DNA of 19,553 nucleotides from CAZSTA01 sp964609495 [NCBI: uncultured bacterium]. GTDB taxonomy: Bacteria > CAZSTA01. The DNA lies in assembly GCA_964609495.1 (NCBI GenBank), contig CAZSTA010000051.1:1-19553 (forward strand), in the 5' to 3' direction. Positions within the stretch are counted from its first letter, which is position 1; every line of letters begins with the position of its first letter. The translations under genes and the position numbers were made by a program. The notes beneath the pieces are model-generated. The model was given only the letters and a program-made list of their open reading frames with translations, ran no database searches and was not told where the DNA came from. Shown piece after piece: positions 5,731 through 13,563 of this stretch.

Positions 5731-8556
5731 ATGAGATGGAAAGTTATTATAATTTTCATAGTAACTCTCCTCATCAGCTCCAGCGCGGCTTCTGCTCTAC
5801 CTTATAGGAGTAATCATCCTGAGCTTACTTGGAGGATGTTGGAAACTGAGCACTTCCAAGTCATTTTTTATCAGGGAGCGGAGAAATTAGCTGAAGAGAC
5901 TGCGAGAGTTGCTGAGGAAGTTTATCCCTACATAACCTCCGATCTGGGAGTCGAAATAAGGAAGAAGACGCCCATAGTTATCGCTGATTATGATGATTAT
6001 TCAAATGGCTTTGCCAATGCGTTAGGGCATTATATCTTCATCTGGTCCTATGGGGATAATAAGGATTTCACCAGTCGAATGACGTGGTTACGTATGGTGG
6101 TAGCCCATGAGTTCGCTCATATCGCGACCTTCTACGCAGTGCGGGATTCTCTGGGGCAGATAGGAGAATTATATGCTTTAGCTAATATACCTCAGTGGTT
6201 TATGGAGGGAGTGGCTCAATATGAGGCTGAAACTTGGAATGTTCATCGGGGGGATATGCTGTTGCGCACTGCTACTTTAGAGAGAGAGCTGTTACCCTTC
6301 GTCAAGCTTAGCAATTCGATCGCCTCGGATCTTATAGATGGACGGCTAATTTACGATCAGGGTCATTCTCTGGTTCGCTACATATCAGCTAGATTCGGAA
6401 AGGATAAGATAAGGCAGATCTTGGCTAATATGAAGAAGACCCCCTGGAGCTTCGATCAAGCTCTTGAGCAGGCAATAGGATGGGATCAGAGGGAATTATA
6501 TAGCGAATGGAAGAGGGATATTTCATCTAAATATAGATTATCGGCGAGGCTCGGAGAGAGTAGTAGATCTCCCTCCTGGAGAAAACTATCGACTCCTATC
6601 AAGGTCAATTCCAGCATACGTTGGTCACCTGACGGAACTAAGGTAGCAGTGGCTGGTTTCAAGAACTATGACGATCCCGCTGTGAATCTTTATGTAGCCG
6701 AGGCTGACCTTTCTCAATGGAGGGGAGTTGCTTTCGATCTTACTTCTTCTCAATTTTCATGGTCTCCTGATGGGAAGAGCTTAGTCTATTCCGGACGTAG
6801 CTGGGATAGATATGGATCTTTGCATAATGACTTATATGTGGTGGGCTGTGATGGGAAGAATAGAAGGAGATTGACTAAGAATCTTAGAGCAAGCGATCCA
6901 GATTGGTCGCCAGATGGCACCGAGATCGCTTGCATCGTGTATCAGGGAGGGATGACCGATCTGGCGCTTATCAACTCTGATGGCACTGGATTGAAATTTC
7001 TAACCCAAGCCGAAGATTGGCTTCAATGCTTCTCTCCTCGTTGGTCTCCTGATGGAACTAAGATAGCGTTCTCCATAGTGGAGGACAATAAGGGGGACCT
7101 AGCCCTCTTCGATATAGAGAGGGACGATTATAGAAAACTCACTAGTGATGAGATGGAGGATAGATACCCAGAGTTTTCCCCTGAGGGGAAGTATATGACC
7201 TTCATCTCCTATCGCTCTGGAGTTCCAAATCTATATCAATATGATCTTGACGAGGGCAGGATAACCCAACTGACTGACATTAGGGATGGAGCGATCCTCT
7301 CCTCCGCTTGGAATCCTAGGCGGGAGGAAATAGCTGTCACGTATTTTAAAGCTAGGCGAACGGATATCTATCTTCTGAAGCCCTCGCGGGGGATACCTTT
7401 TCCTACAACTCCTGCTATAAATAAAATAGGAGGAATTCCTCCCCCTTCGGATATAAGCGAGATAGGTTGGGAGACGATCCAGCCTTATGAGATCGAGGAG
7501 ACAGCCCTCTCAAAACCTCTCTCTAAAGCCACTATATCTCCTTACAACTCCCTTAATTCGGTGAGATCCACGCTCATCTTACCTCTTATAGAGGAGGATG
7601 AGGAGGGGATGGTTTTAGGAGTCTCCAGTATATTTTCCGATCCTCTGGATAAGCACTCCCTAAATCTTGACGCCTCCTATGGATTAAATAGCGAGAGGCT
7701 AAATTACTCCCTCTCCTATAGTAACACTCAATTCCTACCTACGCTTACTTTGGATATCTTCGGTTGGGGAGCTCCTCTTCGCTACGGAGGAATAGATTTC
7801 GAGGAGAGAAGGAGGGGAATAGCGATAGGATCGGATTGGCAGTTCTATGGAACTTATACTCATAACAGCCATCAACTCTCAGTAGGAGTAGAGGTGATAA
7901 ATATATCAGCCGACCCTCTGGAAGACCCCTGGGGGATAGAGGTAACAGAAGGATATATAAATACTTTTAAGCTCGCTTGGGGATGGGGAAGTTATTCTCC
8001 TCCCGATGAGAATTTCTCTCTTGAGATTTCGTATGAGCGAGCAGATAAGTGGCTGGGTAGCAATCTCGAGTTCGAGGAATATACCTTAGCTTATAATCAC
8101 TACTTTGACTTAGGAAATTGGCAGAGCTTCACTCTAAAGGTGGCCGGGGGTCTGCACGAGGGAGATGAGATAATACAAGATGAGCTTTTCTCAGTGGGAA
8201 TGTATCAAGTGCGGGGATTGGAGAGAACCCGTCAGGGAAGTAGATTTATGATAGGTAGTGGGGAGTATGGCTTTAGATTGAGTAGAGAGTTGGGGATAAA
8301 CTTGCTTCTGCTTTATTTAGAGAGGTTAAATGGAGCGCTATTTTTGGATATAGGAGATGCTTGGCGGGAGGAGATCGATGAATTCGATCCGATGACTACC
8401 ATCGGCTTTGAGTTGAAGAATAGAGCGTTTATAACGATCGTTCCGATCCAAGGGATACCGATAACCTTGAGGGGAGGTTTAGCCTGGAAGATCAACTCCG
8501 ACGAGATATTTCCTTATTATGTGATCAGCTTACCGTTATTGGAGAGTTATCTATAG
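5731..8556 (+). CDS. Gluzincin (peptidase MA-like) - PD40 repeat - outer-membrane beta-barrel fusion
   Basis: 941 residues with a signal peptide (MRWKVIIIFIVTLL, likely cleavage near ASA-L at 20-23). Residues 24-270 form a zinc metalloprotease-like domain with HEFAH (126-130) and a downstream glutamate E159 in WFMEGVAQY, the gluzincin pattern. Residues 295-545 carry six PD40/TolB-like beta-propeller blades, recognisable by WSPDG-type turns at about 298, 344, 392, 438, 482 and 527. From about 600 to the end, alternating strands (DASYGLNSERLNYSLSYSNTQ, SLEISYERADKW) look like a BamA/surface-antigen type barrel. It is probably an outer-membrane protein with a periplasmic propeller and protease domain. 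The position next to the sigma-E/HtrA cluster suggests a role in envelope maintenance. The substrate is unknown. Confidence 0.82.
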   Translation: MRWKVIIIFIVTLLISSSAASALPYRSNHPELTWRMLETEHFQVIFYQGAEKLAEETARVAEEVYPYITSDLGVEIRKKTPIVIADYDDYSNGFANALGHYIFIWSYGDNKDFTSRMTWLRMVVAHEFAHIATFYAVRDSLGQIGELYALANIPQWFMEGVAQYEAETWNVHRGDMLLRTATLERELLPFVKLSNSIASDLIDGRLIYDQGHSLVRYISARFGKDKIRQILANMKKTPWSFDQALEQAIGWDQRELYSEWKRDISSKYRLSARLGESSRSPSWRKLSTPIKVNSSIRWSPDGTKVAVAGFKNYDDPAVNLYVAEADLSQWRGVAFDLTSSQFSWSPDGKSLVYSGRSWDRYGSLHNDLYVVGCDGKNRRRLTKNLRASDPDWSPDGTEIACIVYQGGMTDLALINSDGTGLKFLTQAEDWLQCFSPRWSPDGTKIAFSIVEDNKGDLALFDIERDDYRKLTSDEMEDRYPEFSPEGKYMTFISYRSGVPNLYQYDLDEGRITQLTDIRDGAILSSAWNPRREEIAVTYFKARRTDIYLLKPSRGIPFPTTPAINKIGGIPPPSDISEIGWETIQPYEIEETALSKPLSKATISPYNSLNSVRSTLILPLIEEDEEGMVLGVSSIFSDPLDKHSLNLDASYGLNSERLNYSLSYSNTQFLPTLTLDIFGWGAPLRYGGIDFEERRRGIAIGSDWQFYGTYTHNSHQLSVGVEVINISADPLEDPWGIEVTEGYINTFKLAWGWGSYSPPDENFSLEISYERADKWLGSNLEFEEYTLAYNHYFDLGNWQSFTLKVAGGLHEGDEIIQDELFSVGMYQVRGLERTRQGSRFMIGSGEYGFRLSRELGINLLLLYLERLNGALFLDIGDAWREEIDEFDPMTTIGFELKNRAFITIVPIQGIPITLRGGLAWKINSDEIFPYYVISLPLLESYL

Positions 8557-8740
8557 ACAGCACATTCTAAAAATGCACTTCATTGCAGTATATATGATAT
8601 CTATATTTTCGCATTTTTTGCTTGACAGATAGGAAAAAAAGAGGTATCCTTCTTCCAAACCAAGAATGGATATTTCCATATTGAAACTTATTTTCGGCTA
8701 GCATCTAATTTCATCGCCTATCTTCTTCCTCTTTCATCAT

Positions 8741-9973
8741 CTACAATCCCTCAGCAAACCAATCGATTTTTCTTGCATTCATAAACTTACGTTGAGACCA
8801 AGTAATGTAGGTAACCCGCTTCTCTGCAAGAATCTTTAATTCTTTCCTGCCCTTCTCAGTCAGTCTGAGTTTACCTTGCACCGATTCCACCAGACGGTCT
8901 TTCTCCAGTTTGGCATAAATAGTTTCATAGTCCCTATCCTCCAGCTTCACTGGGAACCTTCTCCCAAAACCTTTTTTAGCGCGCTCAAGATTCTCTTGTT
9001 TTGTCATCTCTTGCAGGTTAAAGAGCCAGAGACTTACAAATGTTCCTCGGTCTGGTAAAACCTTGAGATGGCTCTCAAGAAACTTGGAGAACTTTTCCAT
9101 TTTAGGATCTTCGCCTCGCATAACCTTCTTTGACTCAGATATAAGTTCATAACCACCAAACACTATGAATAAGGAAACTACTGCTCCAGCGATAGCATCA
9201 AGCACATAGAATCCTATGGTTGCTCCAAGAAGACCGATCAAAACTGCGACTGATGACCAGATATCTGTTTTCGTGTGATAGGCATCAGCTATTAATGATA
9301 TGCTTCTTGTCCTTCCACCAACATAAAACTTATAGAATGAGAAAAAACCATTGACCGCGATATTGATCACGATGGTGATTAAAGCTACAACCTGAAAATG
9401 TATCTCAGCAGGCTTAAAGATCTTTGTTATCGATTCAAAGGCAACAAAGACACCGATGCCACAGAGGATTATCCCGCCGAGAAGGACGGCTTGCGCTTCT
9501 CTATCGGTCTTTATGCCAATCCAGGTGATTGCTGAGGCAACTATGTCAATACCAGTATGCACCGCATCCGCAATAAGGCCAATGCTTCCTGAAAGGAAGC
9601 CGATAATAAATTCCAGGGCTGACAGCCCCACATTCCCCCAGAAGGAATATTTGGCGCACGCCTCTTTAGAAACACGCCTCGCGTGGTACTGTTCGATATC
9701 TCTTTCCTTTTTACCCAAAGTGTCCAAACCTTTTTCAGTTATCTCGTATTTATCTGAATATTTTATCAAGCCTTCCTTTGCCAGAGGGTTCAAATTAATA
9801 TCTATGAGTTCATTATTTACCTGCCAGTAACCCAGATACATATCGCTGAGTTTGTCTATTAGCTCTTGTCTTGTTCTACTATTTAATCGCAGCAAACGTA
9901 ATATGTGCCACCTGAGCTCCTTTTTTACCTGAGAGTCCTTGATTTGCAATCCCTTTTTTTGCATATCAGCCAC
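8741..9973 (-). CDS. CDF (cation diffusion facilitator) transporter with N- and C-terminal winged-helix domains
   Basis: 410 residues. Residues about 17-90 look like a winged-helix domain (LRWHILRLLRLNSRTRQELIDKL ... YEITEKGLDTL). The central part (about 105-285) is a CDF membrane domain with about six hydrophobic helices. Both metal-site motifs are HxxxD: His139/Asp143 (ADAVHTGID) and His233/Asp237 (ADAYHTKTD), typical of zinc-type exporters. After that, where a cytoplasmic metal-binding domain is usual, residues 293-395 instead look like a second winged-helix (YAKLEKDRLVESVQGKLRLTEKGRKEL). It probably exports Zn(II) or a similar ion by proton exchange. The start may be GTG 9973 or ATG 9964; neither has a strong Shine-Dalgarno. 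It sits inside the element 8601-10068. Confidence 0.8.
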   Translation of the reverse strand: MADMQKKGLQIKDSQVKKELRWHILRLLRLNSRTRQELIDKLSDMYLGYWQVNNELIDINLNPLAKEGLIKYSDKYEITEKGLDTLGKKERDIEQYHARRVSKEACAKYSFWGNVGLSALEFIIGFLSGSIGLIADAVHTGIDIVASAITWIGIKTDREAQAVLLGGIILCGIGVFVAFESITKIFKPAEIHFQVVALITIVINIAVNGFFSFYKFYVGGRTRSISLIADAYHTKTDIWSSVAVLIGLLGATIGFYVLDAIAGAVVSLFIVFGGYELISESKKVMRGEDPKMEKFSKFLESHLKVLPDRGTFVSLWLFNLQEMTKQENLERAKKGFGRRFPVKLEDRDYETIYAKLEKDRLVESVQGKLRLTEKGRKELKILAEKRVTYITWSQRKFMNARKIDWFAEGL

Positions 9974-10001
9974 TTCTTTTCTCTACAAGAGTGCATTTTA
10001 A

Positions 10002-10068
10002 ATGTGCGATACAAACCTTATAAAAACCCGCATTAATAGTAGATTTTTGAAAATCTGCGAAAGTATAG
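10002..10068. repeat. Element right-end repeat, copy 1
   Basis: A 67-base sequence repeated in the same orientation at 13452-13518. The first 27 and last 12 bases are identical between copies. This copy contains an intact palindrome (10041-10056, AGATTTTTGAAAATCT) that is broken in the other copy. Confidence 0.85.
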
Positions 10069-10073
10069 ATTAT

Positions 10074-13000
10074 TTACAATTTATAAAAAGGATTTCTGGC
10101 ACATTTTGTTTTAATTTTTTCCGCTTGATTTACGCTTAATTCTTCCAAACCAATGTTGAAATATAAAGCAAACACTAAATCGTCAACATAATCTTTCAGT
10201 TTTTGTTGTTCTGCATAGTCAATTATTGGTAAATCTTTTAATCCTGATAGAGTGATTTTCTGTTTTTCTAGATCTATTATCCGTTTGCCATATTGCTCTG
10301 CGAGAACTTTTTTAATCAAATCCCTATTTTCTTTTATAGTAAGTTTAATTTTTTCATTATTTTTTTCTAAAACTAAATTGTTAGCCCTTACCGAAACCTT
10401 ATCAAATTTTTGAACCATCACTTTTGAAAAATCAATGAAATCTGATAATTTATTTTCTTCCAATCCTAACATTTCTTCTGTGTATTTGATAACCTCATCT
10501 TTAATGGGTTGATTATCTTTGTTAATTTTGGGCACTCGGACGAATTCTTTAATAGATGTTAAAGAAACTAAGTAATCTTTCTCGTTTTCAGTCTTTAGGT
10601 TTGCTTGCAGGATTTTATTTATGATTTTGGAATTTAGAATAGAGAAAAGATAAAAAAGTTCTCTTTTATTTTCACTACCTATCCCCAACATTTGGTTTCT
10701 TGGCCAAATGACTGGAGTAAGAGTGAAGTGAAATCTATTAAAGTTAATATATGACCAAATAATTTTATATTTGCTATCTAAAAAATTATATTTCTGATTT
10801 CCCTGTCTAAGCTTGATAAACATTCTATCGTTTGACTTTCTGATATTCGGCCAATATCCTTTGTAATGTTTTATTGTCCAATACCTTCTGTCTATGTATG
10901 GTATTTTATAATTTAGGATATTAGGCATTGGTTTATTTAGCATCTTTCTTTCGTCAATACTATATCCTCCATCAAAGTAAAATCTACTTTCAAATTGCTT
11001 TTCTGCTAAGATATGGTCGTAGTAAATAGAAATATCTATTGAGTTTCTTTTGTATCCATCATAAAAATCTAAAGACTTTTTTCCCTGTTTGATAAAATTC
11101 CAGTTAGCGACATTTTGGAATAATTTGTTTTGCAGAATTTTCTTTTTGCCAATTTTTTTGCCAGCCAATATATTTTGCAAAGTTTCCTCTATAGTATCAT
11201 CGGGATTTTTGTAGTTTATTATTTCAACTTTATGCATTGCTGATGGTATTTCCCTATTGAGGACAAAAATTAAACTGGAGGTTGCTACTGGTTTATTTTG
11301 TCTTAGCCCCCGCCCTATAAACATTTTTCCACTAAAAGTAATTATTTTCTCAATCGTGGTGAATTTTGATAAGTAATAGCGTAAAACATCAAGGTCGCCT
11401 GCGGTTAGTATCGTCTGCGGGATAATATAACATAATTTCCCTTTATCTTTTAATAAGGCTATTCCTAAAGCAGTAAAAAATGCATATAAATTTGGGTTAG
11501 GGCGGTATCTTTTAGGATTATTCGGGGTGCTATGAAGATTTACGCCATAAATATTGTTTAATTTAGCTTTACCTTGTTTCATCATTTCAAAAATTAAGAC
11601 CTTTTGTTTCGCACATTCGTTATAACTTACATAGGGCGGATTGCTAATAACATAATCAAAACGGCGACGGGGAATTTCGGGTAACTCTTCTAAGCTCTTT
11701 TTCATTTCTTCTAAATCAGTTTCTTCTCTAACATAACTTTTGTATCCCAAATCCAATTCTTTATAACTCATAGAGAGTTGCCCACCTTTTGATTTCATTG
11801 CCTCTAAATCGTGCATTGTATTTCTTAAACCTGTGTCCAAAAATTCAGCTACACTGTCTTTAGTTAGAAAAACTTTGATTTTTTTATCAACGGGATTATT
11901 GTATTTTTCAGTAATAATCAAAGGCAACATTCTCATTAAGATATTCATTTCCGCAAGATATAGAGGGAATTCAGCTATATCTAATCCAAAAATATTATTA
12001 TTTACTATCTCCTCAATTTGTTTAGATTTTTCCTTGCTGTGATTACCAAACGATTTAATGATTTCATTAACTGCACTATAGAGGAAAGTTCCACTACCGC
12101 AAGCAGGGTCTATTAGAGAAGCGCTGTTTTTGTCAGTCTCGTAGCGTTCTTTTATTTCTTCTGGTGTGAAACCAATTTGTCGCAACATAAAATTAACTAC
12201 AGCCGGGTCCGTGAAATATTGTCCTTTTTTTGTCTCTTCATAGAGTTCTTTTAGGTAATTTTCGTAAATATAACCAAATATTTCATTTTCAATGTTGGCA
12301 AAGTTATATTTTTTTATAAAAATGAATATGTCTAACCAAGGAGATACATCTGAAAGCTTATTTTCTACGCTTCGGTAGAGTTGTAAAAGTTTTTGGTTAA
12401 TAAAATTCTGTTCTTTAGCAAATGGTCTATAAATGTTTTTTGAAATTTGAGCAGAGATATTATCTATAATACCCAAAATGTCCTTATAGCGTTTTTCTCT
12501 TATGCGCTGGTGTATTTTTTCTACTGCATTCTCAAATTCTTCCTTAAAACTTCCGAAGTAGTTATCAACCAAAGTTTTGTATAAAATAAACTGTATTATA
12601 TAAGCGTAGGTTATTTCTATTGCTTGTTTTTCTCTCGTTTTCTCATCTAAACTGTTAAAGTATCCTTCAATTTTTAATTTGTTTTTGAAACTCTTAATTA
12701 ACACTGTAATATCTTCAAAAAACATTTGCCGATTTTGTTCAACTGGTAATACCTGCTCTTCTTTTAGGAGCGGGAGTTGGAGTTGTCCTTGAGGTTCAAA
12801 AAAGGAGAGGTAGTAAAACTCGGGTTTTATATATTCTTTCCAAAACTCTAAGAAGAGGTCGGTTTCCTCAAAAATTTGGTCTAAATTGAACTCTTTAATC
12901 GGAATGTTGTTATTGTAAAAACGCCAATTGAATCCGTCAGTTAAAATTCCATATTGCTTGTCAAAATCTTTTTGATACTTAAAAAGTTGCTTGATTCCCG

Positions 13001-13280
13001 CCTTGATATTTCCATAACATTCGGCCTCTAAGGGAATGACAATATCTAAAGTTATATATATCACAAAATCAGCTTTTCTTTTTTCTTTTGCCTTTTTCTC
13101 GTGTATATATTCGTTTTTTCTGTTTTCTTGTGGTTCTGATAAAGCTCCTTCTTTCAAGGAAAATAATTCCTTGCTTTCAAAGAAGCTCCTTATAAAACTA
13201 TGTACTCCAGAGCCAACCTCCTGCTTTTTATAATATTCCTTTTCTTTATCCCACTTATTTTTTAATTCTTTTAAATCCAT
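10074..13280 (-). CDS. Single-chain type IIG-like restriction-modification enzyme
   Basis: 1068 residues. The N-terminal nuclease-like region has D71 and E85-x-E87 (ADFVIYITLDIVIPLEAE) followed by QLFKYQKDFDKQYGILTDGFNWRFY, as in HsdR/type IIG N-termini; the last acidic residue replaces the usual lysine. A helical linker runs to GQYFTDP (353-359). The adenine methylase core has motif I DPACGSGTFL (391-400) and motif IV NPPY (547-550). The C-terminal 450 residues should be the target-recognition part. Such enzymes methylate adenine in one strand of a short site and cut nearby. The gene is markedly more A+T-rich than all neighbours, with AAA/TTT/ATT-rich codons, indicating horizontal transfer. 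AAGGTGG lies 13 bases before the ATG, at the stop of a helix-turn-helix remnant. Specificity cannot be read. Confidence 0.87.
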   Translation of the reverse strand: MDLKELKNKWDKEKEYYKKQEVGSGVHSFIRSFFESKELFSLKEGALSEPQENRKNEYIHEKKAKEKRKADFVIYITLDIVIPLEAECYGNIKAGIKQLFKYQKDFDKQYGILTDGFNWRFYNNNIPIKEFNLDQIFEETDLFLEFWKEYIKPEFYYLSFFEPQGQLQLPLLKEEQVLPVEQNRQMFFEDITVLIKSFKNKLKIEGYFNSLDEKTREKQAIEITYAYIIQFILYKTLVDNYFGSFKEEFENAVEKIHQRIREKRYKDILGIIDNISAQISKNIYRPFAKEQNFINQKLLQLYRSVENKLSDVSPWLDIFIFIKKYNFANIENEIFGYIYENYLKELYEETKKGQYFTDPAVVNFMLRQIGFTPEEIKERYETDKNSASLIDPACGSGTFLYSAVNEIIKSFGNHSKEKSKQIEEIVNNNIFGLDIAEFPLYLAEMNILMRMLPLIITEKYNNPVDKKIKVFLTKDSVAEFLDTGLRNTMHDLEAMKSKGGQLSMSYKELDLGYKSYVREETDLEEMKKSLEELPEIPRRRFDYVISNPPYVSYNECAKQKVLIFEMMKQGKAKLNNIYGVNLHSTPNNPKRYRPNPNLYAFFTALGIALLKDKGKLCYIIPQTILTAGDLDVLRYYLSKFTTIEKIITFSGKMFIGRGLRQNKPVATSSLIFVLNREIPSAMHKVEIINYKNPDDTIEETLQNILAGKKIGKKKILQNKLFQNVANWNFIKQGKKSLDFYDGYKRNSIDISIYYDHILAEKQFESRFYFDGGYSIDERKMLNKPMPNILNYKIPYIDRRYWTIKHYKGYWPNIRKSNDRMFIKLRQGNQKYNFLDSKYKIIWSYINFNRFHFTLTPVIWPRNQMLGIGSENKRELFYLFSILNSKIINKILQANLKTENEKDYLVSLTSIKEFVRVPKINKDNQPIKDEVIKYTEEMLGLEENKLSDFIDFSKVMVQKFDKVSVRANNLVLEKNNEKIKLTIKENRDLIKKVLAEQYGKRIIDLEKQKITLSGLKDLPIIDYAEQQKLKDYVDDLVFALYFNIGLEELSVNQAEKIKTKCARNPFYKL

Positions 13281-13388
13281 AGTTATTTAGTTTCCACCTT
13301 AATTTAAAAAATTATTAAATTCTTCTCTATCAACTCTAAACTCTTTACCTATTTTGTAGGCTTTTAATTTCCCTGCTTTAATATAACG

Positions 13389-13518
13389 CTATACTTTCGC
13401 ATTTTTTGAAGATGATAAATTGAAAACTCAGTTTCCAATTGGATAGAGGATATGTGCGATACAAACCTTATAAAAACCTCATTAATGGTAGATTTTTGAA
13501 AAACCCGCGAAAGTATAG
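13389..13518. mobile_element. 130-bp miniature inverted-repeat element (MITE)
   Basis: Perfect 12-bp terminal inverted repeats, CTATACTTTCGC (13389-13400) and GCGAAAGTATAG (13507-13518), flanked by ACG on both sides (13386-13388 and 13519-13521) as a 3-bp target duplication. It has no coding capacity. Excision in silico restores a helix-turn-helix reading frame. Both ends match those of the larger segment 8601-10068, so the two belong to one family mobilised in trans. The transposase family cannot be named from this window. Confidence 0.78.
13452..13518. repeat. Element right-end repeat, copy 2
   Basis: Right half of the miniature element and counterpart of 10002-10068. Differences are two 1-base indels and a few substitutions concentrated just inside the 12-bp terminus and around the central CATTAAT. 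Confidence 0.85.
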
Positions 13519-13563
13519 ACGGTATCTATTACTAGGGTTTAATGCGAAGTTATAATGTGACCT

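Larger units (their letters stand above)
8601..10068. mobile_element. Non-autonomous element with related terminal repeats, carrying the CDF transporter gene
   Basis: The left end CTATATTTTCGC (8601-8612) and right end GCGAAAGTATAG (10057-10068) are inverted repeats with one mismatch. Both ends match the ends of the 130-bp element at 13389-13518: about 20 bases on the left (19 identical) and about 67 bases on the right (10002-10068 against 13452-13518, roughly nine tenths identical). The only gene inside is the transporter on the minus strand; no transposase is present. The right end lies 5 bases from the stop of the restriction-modification gene. No clear target duplication is seen (flanks TAT and ATT), so it may be old or may not have moved as one unit. 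Confidence 0.55.
13299..13545 (-). pseudogene. Excisionase-type helix-turn-helix gene, interrupted by a miniature element
   Basis: Minus-strand codons 13388-13302 encode RYIKAGKLKAYKIGKEF followed by RVDREEFNNFLN and a TAA (13299-13301). This is the second half of an HTH_17 (excisionase/MerR-like) DNA-binding domain. Upstream the frame hits TAG at once, where the 130-bp element 13389-13518 begins. Removing the element and one ACG copy restores the frame across the junction to LNPSNRYRYIKAGK, comparable to the usual LNPxTVYRYIKAGKL of this family. Upstream of that the reading frame decays and meets prmA, so the true N-terminus is missing. Such small proteins are often found immediately before type IIG methylase genes, where a regulatory role is plausible. 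Confidence 0.6.

Noticed and set aside
8561-8579. Sequence around GCACATT...AATGCAC that resembles 9991-10007 in inverted orientation
   Set aside because: The similarity is short and imperfect and the left copy lies outside the proposed element end, so it does not define a boundary.
8876-9830. Plus-strand open frames opposite the CDF gene
   Set aside because: Composition and content match antisense shadows of the transporter; no independent support.
10002-13519. Direct repeats considered as a CRISPR or phage attachment pair
   Set aside because: Only two copies 3.45 kb apart, each ending in a transposon-like terminal inverted repeat; no spacer array, no integrase and no adjacent tRNA gene.
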